Assembly: GCA_022750115.1 (NCBI GenBank)
Contig: JAKIWI010000001.1
Location: 271,490 to 335,489 of the forward strand
Origin: Thermoplasmata archaeon
GTDB lineage: Archaea > Thermoplasmatota > Thermoplasmata > Lutacidiplasmatales > UBA184
Length of the DNA: 64,000 nt
Reading direction: 5' to 3'
Under the pieces are notes generated by a model that ran no database searches, was not told the origin of the DNA, and was given only the letters and a program-made list of their open reading frames with translations. The number at the start of each line of letters is the position of its first letter. Within the stretch, counting starts at the first letter, position 1. A program made the translations under genes and the position numbers. Shown one piece after another: positions 7,042-16,442 of this stretch.

Positions 7042-9099
7042 TCAGGCAAACGTTCCCGTGATCGTACCAGCCCCGTTGATGGTCGCGTAGGTGGACGCGG
7101 CCGTCGTCGAGGTGAGCGTGAGCGTGCCCGTGCTGGCCACCTGGCTCCATCCGGTGAACGAGACGCTCGTTCCGTTGGACGCCATGAGTGGTACCTCAAT
7201 CCCCGCGTAGTACCACGCGAGACCCGAGGGGTTCGTCGAACCACCGACGGTGCCGCCGGCCACGAAGTTCACCTGGAACTGCTCCGCATACACGACGGCC
7301 TGGTAGTTCTGCAACGGCATCGTGATCGACCCCCCTGAGACAAGGGTGTTCCACTGGATCCCTGCGCCACCGGTCATCGCGGTGGACGCGCCCCAGCTGG
7401 TGTAGCCGTCCGGAACGCCCGTGATGTTGATGTACGGAGTGTTCGACCAGTAGCTCTGCGACCCGATCGTCGCGCCCCACGTGGTCCCACCGGGGAGACC
7501 GTACTCGAAGAAGTGCATCGTGTGCACCATCGGCGCGAAGTTCGCGGTCAGGGTCGCCGGGCCGTTGACCGTGAATGCGGTGGACGCCTTCACGGCCGAG
7601 GTCAGGCTGAGGTTGGCGCCCGCCGACCACGACGAGAACTTGGTCGCCTGGACCGTCTCCGCGGTGATCGCGTTCTGGGAGCCGGCGGGGAACCAAGCGG
7701 TCGAGATCGAGGTGGTGCCCCCCCCGTAGGTGGGGTTCGTCAGGATCGTCACGAGGTACTCCTTCTGGTAGACGATGGTGTACGAGGAGGTCTGACCGAG
7801 GTACCAGTAGGTTCCCGTGTTCGGCGCGACCGGATAGTACTGCACCCCGAACTGGCTCGAGCCGATCCCCGAGAACGGAGCCCAGCTCTGGGCCGCCGTC
7901 TGTCCCGTGATCGTGAGGGACGTCGCCGTCGTGGAGTGGATCACGCCGCCGAAGGTGATGCCCCAGCCGGTGCCGGTCGGAAGGCCGAGCTGCGTGAACG
8001 TCACGGAGCACGTCGTGCACGGCGTTCCCGCGACGAACTTGGCCGTGAGGGTTCCGGACCCGCTGACGGTGGTGTTCGTGCCCGCGACCGTCTTGCTCCC
8101 GACCCCGAAGGCCGAGGACGGGGCGGTGATCCAGGTCGAGAACACCCAGCTCGCGGTGTTCAGGGCCGTGATCGGGAGGTTCGTCCCGTTCGTGACCCAA
8201 ACGCTCCCGACGCCGGGGCTCGTGGTGCCGGAGGAGGACGGGTTGGTGCCGAACGCGACGCTGAACTGCTTGACGAATACGATGTCCTGCGTGAGCTGGG
8301 TGGGGACGGACATCGACAGCGGCCCGGCCGGCATCGGCGTGTACTGCACGCCGGACCCGACCGAGACGGGCGCGACCGTCCAGGAGTAGCCGCCCGGAGC
8401 TTGGTTGCCGGTCGAGATCGTCGCCGTCGTGCCGAGATGCGAGGTTCCGCCGAACACGACCGACCACGGCTTCGCCGCGGGCAGCCCGACCTCGGTGAAG
8501 CTCGTCGCGAACTTCGTGGCAGTGAAGTGGGAGGTGACCGTGCCCGTCGCCGTGATCGTCATGGCGGTCGAGTCGAACAGCGTGTTCGTGAACGTGAGCG
8601 CCGCGGCGGGCGTCGCCCCCCAGTTGTGGAAGGTGTAGCCGAACGTCGCCGACGCTTGGATGGGGATGGTGGAGCCGGCGTTGTACCAGCCGGTTCCCGG
8701 GGAGTTGGTCCCCGAGCTGACGGGCGTAACGCCGAAGTTGACCATGTACTGCTTCGTGTAGGCGACCGTCACATGCAACTGGTTCGGCACCGTGAGGTAG
8801 CCGTAGGCGATGTAGGGGACGTAGCGGGTCGTCGAGGCGGTCCCGCTGACGGGGTTCGCGATCGAGTAGCTGTAGGAGTTCGCCGAGACTCCGGTGAAGG
8901 TCAGCGTGCTCGTCGTCCCCGTGTTCAGGACGCTGTTGAACGTCGTGCTCCACGAAGTGCCCGCGGGAAGTCCGGTCTCGGAGAAGGCGACGGAGTACGT
9001 CGTCGCCGACGACCCGATCCCCGTCCCGAGGTTCCCGATCATGACCGCGCAAATCGCCAAGGCCCCAAAGGCCGCCCACGTCCGCCAGCTTCGTGTCAT
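7042..9099 (-). CDS. secreted repeat protein with four ETGLP modules
   Basis: The 685-residue product begins MTRSWRTWAAFGALAICAVM, a clear signal peptide, and then repeats one two-part unit about four times. The first part is an ETGLP module (FSETGLPAGTSWSTTFNS, FTEVGLPAAKPWSVVFGG, FTQLGLPTGTGWGITFGG, FFEYGLPGGTTWGATIGS). The second is a Gly-rich repeat of the InlB/Flg_new_2 kind (for example FGTNPSSSGTTSPG, then FSTWITAPSSAFG, ending LTAKFV). No C-terminal anchor is seen, so it is probably released or held non-covalently. The ATG at 9099 is preferred over the TTG at 9111. Composition is Thr/Ser/Gly-rich with few charges. Likely extracellular; ligand unknown. Confidence 0.8.
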   Translation of the reverse strand: MTRSWRTWAAFGALAICAVMIGNLGTGIGSSATTYSVAFSETGLPAGTSWSTTFNSVLNTGTTSTLTFTGVSANSYSYSIANPVSGTASTTRYVPYIAYGYLTVPNQLHVTVAYTKQYMVNFGVTPVSSGTNSPGTGWYNAGSTIPIQASATFGYTFHNWGATPAAALTFTNTLFDSTAMTITATGTVTSHFTATKFATSFTEVGLPAAKPWSVVFGGTSHLGTTATISTGNQAPGGYSWTVAPVSVGSGVQYTPMPAGPLSMSVPTQLTQDIVFVKQFSVAFGTNPSSSGTTSPGVGSVWVTNGTNLPITALNTASWVFSTWITAPSSAFGVGSKTVAGTNTTVSGSGTLTAKFVAGTPCTTCSVTFTQLGLPTGTGWGITFGGVIHSTTATSLTITGQTAAQSWAPFSGIGSSQFGVQYYPVAPNTGTYWYLGQTSSYTIVYQKEYLVTILTNPTYGGGTTSISTAWFPAGSQNAITAETVQATKFSSWSAGANLSLTSAVKASTAFTVNGPATLTANFAPMVHTMHFFEYGLPGGTTWGATIGSQSYWSNTPYINITGVPDGYTSWGASTAMTGGAGIQWNTLVSGGSITMPLQNYQAVVYAEQFQVNFVAGGTVGGSTNPSGLAWYYAGIEVPLMASNGTSVSFTGWSQVASTGTLTLTSTTAASTYATINGAGTITGTFA

Positions 9100-9240
9100 C
9101 GTAGTTCCCAACGCCCCCCGGTGCCGACCGAGCGAGCAACGCCGTGTGGGGTCGCGCCTACTTCAAGGGCATGAGCCGGCCGCGTGACTATTATGAGGCG
9201 GTCCCAGCATTCGTCGCCGCTCCGACGAAGGAACGAACGA

Positions 9241-10173
9241 ATGAATCCACCCATCGGGCCAGTCGGGATCGCCGCGTCGGTTCGACTGCTCCTCGAGCTC
9301 GATCGCTCGCTGTCCCCCTCGGACCGCAAGCTCCTCGAGGTGCTGATGCTGCGGCCGGGGCCCACGAGCGCTCGCGAGCTCAGTCGGCGGGCGGGCACGA
9401 ACCTGCAAGCCCTCTACGGGGCCCTCGACCGGATGGAAGCCCGCGGGTTCGTCGTTCGCCAGCGGGCCGGCTCGTCAACCTCGTTCCGGTCGTCCCACCC
9501 GTCGGTGATCCTGCACGCGCTCGTCGAGCCAGGCCGAAAGGCCGCCGCCCTGGCCGGCGAGCTCGAGCAACCGCTCGCCCGACTCTACGCCTCGGGAGGC
9601 CTCGAAGAGTCGATCGCCGCTCCCCAACCGGCGTCGACCACGAGTTCCCCGGCCGCCGCGGCGAGCTGGTTGATGGACCTCGTGGGCGGCGCGGTCCGCG
9701 AGATCTGGTTCCTGGGCAACGAGACCCCGTGGTTCGACCCGGCCCCCGCCCTCGAGGGCGAAATTGCGAAACGGCAAGGCGCCCCCCACGCCGTGAACGT
9801 GCGGCTTCTCGTCCCGCCGCCCGAACCGGACGGGGATCGCGCCCCCCAGCACGCGCGACTCGAGCGGGCCGGCGCGACGGTTCGGTACTCGGCGCAGTTC
9901 GCGGCGCCCACCGTGATCGTGGATCGACGCTGGCTCATGTTGCGGAGCGGGACCTCGGGTGGCGCGCGCACGGGTTCCCCGGTCTACGTGCGGATCGATT
10001 CACCGGACCTCTGCCGTGACCTGTTGAACGCAGGGGAGGCGGCTTGGGAGCAATCGAAGAACGGCGGCTCGCCGGCCGGGCTCTCGCTCCGGGCGCCGGA
10101 AACGGCGCGACGTCGCCGTGCCGCGCCTCCCCCCGCCCCCGACCGGCTCAGCGGGCGAACACCCCTTCGCTAG
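9241..10173 (+). CDS. TrmB-like winged-helix transcription regulator
   Basis: The 310-residue product has an N-terminal winged helix, with KLLEVLMLRPGPTSARELSR and then GTNLQALYGALDRMEARGFV as the recognition part, followed by a larger C-terminal domain with REIWFLGNETPWFDP. That order fits TrmB-type archaeal regulators, in which the C-terminal part senses sugars or other ligands. The ATG at 9241, preceded by AAGGAA, was chosen; an upstream ATG (9193) would add a short Arg-rich tail. It is divergent from the secreted repeat-protein gene and convergent with the thermopsin, so either neighbour is a candidate target. The C-terminus is Arg/Pro-rich. Confidence 0.7.
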   Translation: MNPPIGPVGIAASVRLLLELDRSLSPSDRKLLEVLMLRPGPTSARELSRRAGTNLQALYGALDRMEARGFVVRQRAGSSTSFRSSHPSVILHALVEPGRKAAALAGELEQPLARLYASGGLEESIAAPQPASTTSSPAAAASWLMDLVGGAVREIWFLGNETPWFDPAPALEGEIAKRQGAPHAVNVRLLVPPPEPDGDRAPQHARLERAGATVRYSAQFAAPTVIVDRRWLMLRSGTSGGARTGSPVYVRIDSPDLCRDLLNAGEAAWEQSKNGGSPAGLSLRAPETARRRRAAPPPAPDRLSGRTPLR

Positions 10174-10200
10174 GGCATTCGAATCCCCCGAAGGCGGTGC

Positions 10201-10218
10201 CTCGCCGTCGGCGGCGAG
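10201..10218. terminator. GC-rich hairpin between convergent genes
   Basis: CTCGCCG, a TCGG loop and CGGCGAG form a 7-bp stem in the 93-nt gap between the TrmB-like gene and the thermopsin gene. Its position suggests transcript-end processing. No T-tract follows. Confidence 0.35.
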
Positions 10219-10266
10219 CCGTTGGGACGCAGGAAACGGTTGGCTCTCTTCCAGAACAGGCCCCGC

Positions 10267-12780
10267 TCAGGAGAAAGTGACCGACACCGCGTTCGGGCCG
10301 CCCGCGACCTTCACCGCGCCAATCGTCGGGGTCGCCGTGAAGCCCGTGACGTGTCCGACCGAGAACGCGTAGAGCCCGTTCGGCTCCCAGAACGTCATCG
10401 AGTTCGACGTCGCCGTCTGAGTGTAGCCGTTGATCGTCACCGACCAGGGCGTCAGGGGCGTGAGCCCCGTCTCGGTGAACACGATGCGGTGCAGGCTGAA
10501 CGTCAGCAGCGGCTGGTCGTCGCCCCCGACGAGGATCCCGCCGGCCTCATTGTATGGCCGAACGCCGTACGGGTTGCTGGCGCTCCCGTAGTCCGCCCAC
10601 CAGTTGCCCGACTGGAAGCCGAGCCCGAGGATGCTCCCGGTCAGGCCCCAGCCGTTCACGGTCCGCGTGTTCGTGGCGACCTGCGGCGTGACGTTCCACC
10701 GGTCGGTCGGGACCTGCGGAGCGCCGGTGTAGAGGTTGAACGGCGGCGTGACGGCCGTGACCGGCGTGCCGAATGCATTGTTGTAGATTAGGTCGCCCGA
10801 GTTGAACTCCTCGAACCCCTGCGGGGCGGAGCCGAACTGGATCTCGCCCGGATTCGCCGCCGTCGTCGTCGCGGGGGTGAACGTGTTGCCCCAGACGACG
10901 TTGCCGGTGCCGCCGGACAGGATCAGCCCGAGGCTCTGCACCTGGAACGTGTTCGCGGCGACCAAGCTGTTGCTGGTGTTCCAGAACAAGACGCTCGACA
11001 TGAACGAGTTGCCCGAGAACGCCCAACCCGTCAACTGGTGGTTGTTGACCACCGAGATGTGGGTGTCGTCCAGGAACTGGAGCTCGAGGTTGTTCGAGAA
11101 CGGCGTCCCGAACTGGGAGCTGAACGCCGCCTCGACGGGGAGCGTGTAGTGGACGTTGAAGTCCGGGAGGCCGCCCGCCGTTACGTAGGCGTTCGAGTTC
11201 GCGATGAACACTCCGGGGAACACGGGGTAGTAGAAGTCGTTGAACTCGCCGAACAGCGAGCTCACCGCTCCCACCGAGTTCGAGTCGAGCACGTACGGGT
11301 TCGCGAGCGTCCCGGTCCCGCCCGACGAGATTGCCGCGAGCTGCGAGCTGTCCCACGCCCAGAGGGGCGTGTAGACCCCGAGCGCGGTGTTGGCCGGCAG
11401 CGTGACCGTCGAGCTCGTCGTCGAGGAGACAGTCGTCGTGCTCGGCGAGTGGTCCGCCAGCAGGAACTTGAACGAGTACGTGTGCGGGGAGAGGTCGTAG
11501 GTCGCGACCCCGCTCGGGGGCACCGGCGCCCACGCCGCGGTGTTCTCGTCGAAGCTGCTTCCCTGGTTCGCGAACACGAACGCGTTCGAGGGCGTCAGGG
11601 TGAACGTCTCCTTGATGAAGCCGGACGCGGCGCCGACGAGTCCCCAGAGCGGCTGGAGGAGCGAGGGGCCCGGTCCGAGCATCGCGAGGGGGCTCGAGCC
11701 GCCGTTGGTCCACTCGGCGATCCCTTCGGAGGTTTCGCCCGTGTCGGTCCCGAAGCTCGAGCCCGCAGGGACCGCCGTGAACGTCGCGGAGCCGTTCGCG
11801 CGCGTCCAGAGACCCATGCTGCCGTCGATCCCGAACAGCGAAGTCGTCGATCCGCCACCGGGCCCGCCGAGCATGATCTCCGCGTCGTTGATCAGGCCGA
11901 TCGGGTTGGTGCTCTGACCGTCGATCTGGAACGTCGGCATGGCGGCCGGACGCACCGGGTGCGCCGCCGAGTTGAACTCGACCTGGTCGAAGGAGCCGGA
12001 GATAACGGTCCCGTTCGACGTCGTGATCGAGTAGTTGAAGAAGACCGTGGGGCGGAGGTTCACAACGCTCGCGTTGTTGTAGAGGCGGATCGTGAACGGC
12101 GTCGGCATGTGCCAGCTCGGGCCGACGTCGTAGTAGAAGACGCCCGGGACAACCTGTCCAGCGTAGCTGTGGAGCGTGCTCGTCTGCATCCCCGCGCCCG
12201 GCGAGGAGAAGTTCCAGATGTTGTCCTCAATGCCGAGGGTTTGGCTCGCGGCGAAGTAGATCGGAACGTTCTGGATCCAGTACTGGCCCGACGTGTTGCC
12301 GAGGACCGTCGTGTGGGTGAGCACGGTGTTCAGTTGAAGGGTGAAGATATCGGGGGACGACGAGGCGAGGTAGAGCGGGTTCACGCTGTTCAGCGTGACC
12401 GCGCCCTCGATGCTCGGGAAGTACGTCGTGGTGCCGACGTTCGCTCCGTGCACCTTTTGGACCCCGAAGTACCCGAGGCCCATCGGCGCCGGTGCGGCGG
12501 TATAGAGTGGCGAAACGACTCCGTTCGTTGCTGGCGGAGCTTGACGAGAGTTCGGGAGGAAGATGTCGGTGGCCGGGATGTGTCGGAGCTTGGCGGCCGC
12601 GAGCGCCTTGGCGTCGAGGGCGGCGGTCGGACTTCCGGCGAAGGAGGCATGTCCCCGAACCGGGGCACCCATCGAAACGAGGTGGGTCGAACTCGCGCCT
12701 CCGACGAAGAACGCCGGGACGAGCATCAGAGCGGCAATCGCGACGACCAACAGTCCGGCACCTTGCAACCAACGCGTCAT
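10267..12780 (-). CDS. thermopsin-family (A5) secreted peptidase with beta-helix insert
   Basis: The 837-residue product has a signal peptide (MTRWLQGAGLLVVAIAALML), a Pro/Ala linker and then thermopsin hallmarks: APAPMGLGYFGV near residue 90 and YWIQNVPIYF with NIWNFSSPG in the core. Thermopsins are acid endopeptidases secreted by archaea. After the catalytic part come segments such as NNHQLTGWAFSGNSFMSS and GGTGNVVWGNTF that look like right-handed beta-helix turns. The protein closes with one ETGLP-type module (FTETGLTPLTPWSVTING). No C-terminal anchor is seen, so it is probably released. The start at 12780 is set by a TTTATAGC box 33 nt upstream; the longer open frame upstream is not coding. 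Confidence 0.85.
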   Translation of the reverse strand: MTRWLQGAGLLVVAIAALMLVPAFFVGGASSTHLVSMGAPVRGHASFAGSPTAALDAKALAAAKLRHIPATDIFLPNSRQAPPATNGVVSPLYTAAPAPMGLGYFGVQKVHGANVGTTTYFPSIEGAVTLNSVNPLYLASSSPDIFTLQLNTVLTHTTVLGNTSGQYWIQNVPIYFAASQTLGIEDNIWNFSSPGAGMQTSTLHSYAGQVVPGVFYYDVGPSWHMPTPFTIRLYNNASVVNLRPTVFFNYSITTSNGTVISGSFDQVEFNSAAHPVRPAAMPTFQIDGQSTNPIGLINDAEIMLGGPGGGSTTSLFGIDGSMGLWTRANGSATFTAVPAGSSFGTDTGETSEGIAEWTNGGSSPLAMLGPGPSLLQPLWGLVGAASGFIKETFTLTPSNAFVFANQGSSFDENTAAWAPVPPSGVATYDLSPHTYSFKFLLADHSPSTTTVSSTTSSTVTLPANTALGVYTPLWAWDSSQLAAISSGGTGTLANPYVLDSNSVGAVSSLFGEFNDFYYPVFPGVFIANSNAYVTAGGLPDFNVHYTLPVEAAFSSQFGTPFSNNLELQFLDDTHISVVNNHQLTGWAFSGNSFMSSVLFWNTSNSLVAANTFQVQSLGLILSGGTGNVVWGNTFTPATTTAANPGEIQFGSAPQGFEEFNSGDLIYNNAFGTPVTAVTPPFNLYTGAPQVPTDRWNVTPQVATNTRTVNGWGLTGSILGLGFQSGNWWADYGSASNPYGVRPYNEAGGILVGGDDQPLLTFSLHRIVFTETGLTPLTPWSVTINGYTQTATSNSMTFWEPNGLYAFSVGHVTGFTATPTIGAVKVAGGPNAVSVTFS

Positions 12781-12805
12781 GGCTTTCGGCGGGACGTATA
12801 ACCGC

Positions 12806-12813
12806 GCTATAAA
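12806..12813 (-). promoter_or_regulatory. TATA box TTTATAGC for the thermopsin gene
   Basis: The minus strand reads TTTATAGC with the first T 33 nt before the ATG at 12780, leaving essentially no leader. The same octamer occurs 29 nt before the small membrane-protein gene at 45686. Confidence 0.65.
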
Positions 12814-12925
12814 CCCTGTTGAATGCGCTGGGTCGAGAGAACATCGGCGCGGCTTCGTCGTGCGTTTCGACGCCCGGATCGTCGCACCGGTCGCCCGGCA
12901 CCTCGCCGGAGGTGAGGGCCGGTTC

Positions 12926-13771
12926 TCACGCGGTCGCGGATGGATCTTGGATCCAGTTCGCGATGGTCGCCCGCAACTGACCGGCCTCGGGTTCGTGCAG
13001 GAGGTCGTGGAAGGCGCCGGGGACGGTGACCAGGCGACGGTGAGCCGACCCCACCAATCCGACGAACGATGCACTTCCGGACGGGTCGGTGATTCGGTCG
13101 CCGGTTCCGTGGAGGACCAACAGCGGAGACGAGAGCCTCGCGGCGTCGGCGAGGATCGTGGGCATCGTACGGAGAAGTTCCGCCGCGGTCCGGGCCGGAA
13201 CGGGGCGCTGGTCGATGAGGGGATCGTTGGCCATCGCCTCGAGCACGGCGGGGATCCGGGAGAATCCCGCGATCTCGGGGCGGAACACGCGGGCCCGCGG
13301 CGCGATGGCCGAAAGAAACCGAACGATGACGGCGGCCGCCTTCGGCGTTGTCGCTGGCTCCCGAAGGGCGGGGGCGCTCAGGACGAGGCCGGCCAGCTCG
13401 CCCGAACGGTCGAGGGCGTACCGGGCCGCGACCGCACCGCCGAGGCTGTGCCCGAACAGGAACACCGGCCGATCCGGGAACCGAAGCCGCACGGCCTCAA
13501 TCTCCGCGCCCAGGTCGCTTCCATAGTCGGAGAAACGCCGAACGAACGCCCTCGGGCCGTCGGACCGCCCGTGTCCGCGAAGGTCGAAGGCGGCGACGGC
13601 GGTCCCGCCGGTCGTCAGGACCTCGGCGAGCTCGCCGTAGCGGCCCCCGTGGTCCTTCAGGCCATGCACCAGGACGAACGATCGCTGGACGTCCCCCGGG
13701 GGCACCCACAGGCGGCCTCGGAGGGCGACCCCGCCCGGGCCGGCCACGGCCCAGTCTTCCGGGTTCGCCAT
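12926..13771 (-). CDS. alpha/beta hydrolase, monoacylglycerol-lipase type
   Basis: A 281-residue serine hydrolase. It has the oxyanion segment LVHGLKDHGGRY near residue 34, the nucleophile elbow GHSLGG with Ser109, the acid in HGTGDRITDP (Asp225), and the base in GAFHDLLHEP (His255). The spacing and the DLRGHGRSDG motif match the Hydrolase_4 group of lysophospholipases and monoacylglycerol lipases. No signal peptide is present, so it acts in the cytosol, probably on lipid esters; exact substrate unknown. It is divergent from msrB, and the two share a 119-nt promoter region. Confidence 0.85.
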   Translation of the reverse strand: MANPEDWAVAGPGGVALRGRLWVPPGDVQRSFVLVHGLKDHGGRYGELAEVLTTGGTAVAAFDLRGHGRSDGPRAFVRRFSDYGSDLGAEIEAVRLRFPDRPVFLFGHSLGGAVAARYALDRSGELAGLVLSAPALREPATTPKAAAVIVRFLSAIAPRARVFRPEIAGFSRIPAVLEAMANDPLIDQRPVPARTAAELLRTMPTILADAARLSSPLLVLHGTGDRITDPSGSASFVGLVGSAHRRLVTVPGAFHDLLHEPEAGQLRATIANWIQDPSATA

Positions 13772-13860
13772 GCCGCCCCGACCGAAGGGAGGGCTGAAAG
13801 CGTACGGCCCTCCGGACCGGCGGCGGCCGGACCGATCCGACGATCCGGGCGGGGACGTCG

Positions 13861-13867
13861 ATATAGG
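13861..13867 (+). promoter_or_regulatory. TATA box for msrB
   Basis: ATATAGG starts 30 nt before the ATG at 13891, consistent with a leaderless msrB transcript. Confidence 0.6.
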
Positions 13868-13890
13868 ATGCCGCGCCCTGGCGACTTCGG

Positions 13891-14268
13891 ATGGCAGAAA
13901 TCGCGTCCCCCGGCTGGCGAAAGCTGACCCGCGCCGAGGAGGCCGTCATCGTGCACCGTGGAACGGAGCGACCGGGCTCCGGCGAGTACGAGCACAGCAC
14001 CACGCGCGGGGTCTACCGATGCAAGCGGTGCAACGCCGAGCTGTACCGCTCCGACACCAAATTCGACTCGGGTTGCGGCTGGCCGAGCTTCGACGACGCC
14101 GTCCCGGGCGCGGTCGACCGACTGGCGGATCCGGACGGCGAGCGCGTGGAGATCCGCTGCCACGCCTGCGGGGCGCACCTCGGTCACGTTTTCGAGGGCG
14201 AGCGCATGACGCCGAAGAACGTCCGCCACTGCGTCAACTCGATCTCGCTGACACTCGAGCCGAAGTAA
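13891..14268 (+). CDS. msrB: peptide-methionine (R)-S-oxide reductase MsrB
   Basis: A 125-residue MsrB of normal length. It reduces methionine-R-sulfoxide in proteins and so repairs oxidative damage in the cytosol. Two CxxC pairs (Cys44/Cys47 in CKRC and Cys90/Cys93 in CHAC) form the structural zinc site. The catalytic cysteine is Cys114 in VRHCVNS, and Cys62 in GCGWPSF can serve as the resolving residue. The start follows a TATA box by 30 nt. No msrA is in the window. Together with the OsmC gene at 57.9 kb it shows that the organism meets oxidants. Confidence 0.95.
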   Translation: MAEIASPGWRKLTRAEEAVIVHRGTERPGSGEYEHSTTRGVYRCKRCNAELYRSDTKFDSGCGWPSFDDAVPGAVDRLADPDGERVEIRCHACGAHLGHVFEGERMTPKNVRHCVNSISLTLEPK

Positions 14269-14295
14269 TCCGCCCCGGCGGCGCAGGCCGCGGGA

Positions 14296-15912
14296 TCACT
14301 CGGCCGGGACGACCGGAGGCGCGGGGTCGGAGAGGACGTTCTTCGGCATCCGCCCTTGGAGGAACAGCGAGAGCACGAGCGCGACGACCGCGAGAGCGAG
14401 CATGACGGTGAACAGGTTCGCGTACGACGCGGAGAGCTCGCTCAGCACGCTGGTGTGGTAGGACCCCAGGATCGGCACGCAGCTGCCCGGCGGGGGGACG
14501 ACGGCGCACGCCGCCGGGGGAGCGGCGGGCGCCGTGAGCTGGTAGCGCCAGTTCTGGTAGGAGGCGAACACCGAAAGTCCGATCGAGGCGCCGAGCGTCC
14601 CGAGGAACTGGACGAGCCCGGTCGCCGCCCCGACGTCCTTCGGCGGTACGCGGTACTGGACCATGAGGGTGGACGGGCCGAGCGAGAGCCCCAGTCCAAC
14701 GCCGATCGGGATCAGCGGGAGCACGATCCCACCCGTCGGGAGGAATCCGAACGCGAACTTCCACACGGGGGTCGTCGAAGTGACGGAGGTGAGCCCGAAC
14801 ATCCCGAGCACGATGAGCGCCATTCCCGCCCCCACGAGGGGGCGGTAGGGCACGCGCGTGACGAGCTGTCCACCGAACACCGAGCCGAGGATCATCGGGA
14901 TCACGAGGAACCAGAGGACGTCGCGCACCGTGTCGGCGCTGCCCGGCCCGTCCTGCAAGAGCACGACGCCGACGTAGATCGCGAGGAACGTCAGGAGCGA
15001 GAACACGACCGACCGGGAGAGGAACGCAATCGACCCGCCGAGCGCGATGGTGCGGTCGCGGAACAGTCGGAGGGGCACCACGGGATTCGCTTGGCGGAGC
15101 TCGAACAGGACGAACACCACGAACACCCCGGCCGAGAGCCCCAACAGGGCGAGGGTCCGCGAGTCGCTCCACGCCCATCCGGTGTTCGAGACCTGGTAGA
15201 GGGCGTAGGTCAGCGCGCCGACCCACACCGCGAGCATCGCGGCGCCGCGAACATCGAAGGTCGAACGGTGGGCCGGCCGCAGCGGACCGAGCGAGACGGC
15301 CAGGATGGCCATCCCGAGGAGCCCGATGGGGATGTTGACGTAGAACACCCATCGCCACGTCACGTGGTCGACGATGAAGCTCCCGAGGAACGGCCCCCCC
15401 ACGGTGGCGATGCCGAACACTCCCGAGAGCGCGCCCGTCAGTCGCGCCCGCGTCGCGGGGTCGAAGACGTAGGCGATGATCCCGATGCCGACCGGGAAGA
15501 AGCAGCCACTCCCGAATCCCTGGAGCCCTCGGAAGACGATCAGCTCCCCGAGGTTCTGGCTCAGACCGGCGAGCGTCGACCCGGCGATGAAGATCGCGAG
15601 CCCCACCAGGAACACGTTGCGTCGGCTCAGGGTATCGGAGAGTTTCGCGAAGATCGGTACCGCGATCGTGGTCGCCACGAGGTAGGCGCTCACGACGAAG
15701 GTCACGCCGTTGCTCTGCCCGAGGTCGCTCACGATCTTGGGCAGTGCCGTGAGGACGACGAACTGGTCGAGCGAGCCCATCAGGAGACCCAGTACGATTC
15801 CCGTCACGACGAGAGCCGCGGAGCGGCGCGACAGCCCGATGCCACCCGCCGCCGTCGACGATCCGGCGACCGCAGGCGAAGTCGGGCCAACGGGAGGGGC
15901 ATCGTCCGTCAT
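14296..15912 (-). CDS. MFS drug exporter of the DHA2 (14-TM) family
   Basis: A 538-residue major-facilitator protein. The first helix carries GLLMGSLDQFVVLTALPKIV, the typical DHA2 opening with its membrane-embedded Asp; loop motif A is KLSDTLSRRNVFL; and GVFGIATVGGPFLGSFIVD matches motif C of antiporters. About fourteen helices are visible. It should export drugs or toxic metabolites by proton exchange. Its ATG at 15912 overlaps the stop of the MarR gene by four bases (ATGA), so the two are translated together and MarR is the probable repressor. The loop near residue 470 with PAAPPAACAVVPPPGSC is outside-facing and Pro-rich. Confidence 0.9.
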   Translation of the reverse strand: MTDDAPPVGPTSPAVAGSSTAAGGIGLSRRSAALVVTGIVLGLLMGSLDQFVVLTALPKIVSDLGQSNGVTFVVSAYLVATTIAVPIFAKLSDTLSRRNVFLVGLAIFIAGSTLAGLSQNLGELIVFRGLQGFGSGCFFPVGIGIIAYVFDPATRARLTGALSGVFGIATVGGPFLGSFIVDHVTWRWVFYVNIPIGLLGMAILAVSLGPLRPAHRSTFDVRGAAMLAVWVGALTYALYQVSNTGWAWSDSRTLALLGLSAGVFVVFVLFELRQANPVVPLRLFRDRTIALGGSIAFLSRSVVFSLLTFLAIYVGVVLLQDGPGSADTVRDVLWFLVIPMILGSVFGGQLVTRVPYRPLVGAGMALIVLGMFGLTSVTSTTPVWKFAFGFLPTGGIVLPLIPIGVGLGLSLGPSTLMVQYRVPPKDVGAATGLVQFLGTLGASIGLSVFASYQNWRYQLTAPAAPPAACAVVPPPGSCVPILGSYHTSVLSELSASYANLFTVMLALAVVALVLSLFLQGRMPKNVLSDPAPPVVPAE

Positions 15913-16442
15913 CCAGCGCCACCCCGAGGGTCGGCGGAGGCGCAGATGGCGCACCGGGGAACTTCGAGGGATTCCGATGGGCGGAACTCCCGGCCGATCC
16001 GAGTCAACAGCGCGACCAGGGTCGCCCGCTCCTCGGCCGTGAACAGCTGGTCGATCCGGTGGTGAAGCTCGTGCATCTCCGGCACCATCGCAACGAACAG
16101 GCGCTCGGCGCGCGGGGTGACCTCGATCCGAAGACTTCGACGATCGGTGGACGAGCGGAGGCGGTCGACGAGGCCTCGCCGCTCGAGGGCGTTGACGGCG
16201 CTCGTCATGGCCTGGCGGCTCACCTGAGAGCGGCGCGCGAGCTCGGACGGCGTCAGAGGTCCGTGCAGGGCCACGATCGAGAGAAGCGACGCCTGGGGCA
16301 ACGTGAGTCCGATCCGCCCCAGCTTGCGTCGGGAGGTGCCGAACACGGAGCGCATGGCGAAGAGCATCGCTTCGCCGGCACCGAACTCCCCGCCTCGGTT
16401 CATGAGGCGGCGCACCTCCGGAAAGGAACTGGGAAGGGCCAT
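15909..16442 (-). CDS. MarR-family transcription regulator
   Basis: A 177-residue winged-helix repressor of the MarR type. The recognition region is TPSELARRSQVSRQAMTSAV, followed by the wing VDRLRSSTDRRSLRIEVTP and a C-terminal dimer helix. These proteins usually repress an adjacent exporter and release DNA on binding phenolic or drug-like ligands. It is the first gene of an operon with the DHA2 exporter (4-nt overlap). The ATG at 16442 lies inside one arm of an inverted repeat (16441-16477), which suggests autoregulation. The C-terminal tail has CAIC, which could bind metal or sense redox; that is speculative. Confidence 0.9.
   Translation of the reverse strand: MALPSSFPEVRRLMNRGGEFGAGEAMLFAMRSVFGTSRRKLGRIGLTLPQASLLSIVALHGPLTPSELARRSQVSRQAMTSAVNALERRGLVDRLRSSTDRRSLRIEVTPRAERLFVAMVPEMHELHHRIDQLFTAEERATLVALLTRIGREFRPSESLEVPRCAICASADPRGGAG

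Noticed and set aside
7196..9174. Long open frames opposite or beside the secreted repeat protein
   Set aside because: They are His/Arg/Asp-rich shadows of a GC-rich gene with no domain pattern; the 7042-9099 frame has a signal peptide and clear repeats.
10174..10200. TTCGAATCCCCC stretch resembling a tRNA T-arm
   Set aside because: No acceptor, D or anticodon stems can be built around it.
11038..12801. 587-codon plus-strand frame over the thermopsin
   Set aside because: Its composition is Arg/Glu/Val-rich and without hydrophobic order, and it runs antisense to a well-supported peptidase.
14356..16065. 569-codon plus-strand frame over the MFS gene
   Set aside because: It is very rich in Glu, Arg, His and Asp, the antisense of membrane helices; the MFS reading is unambiguous.
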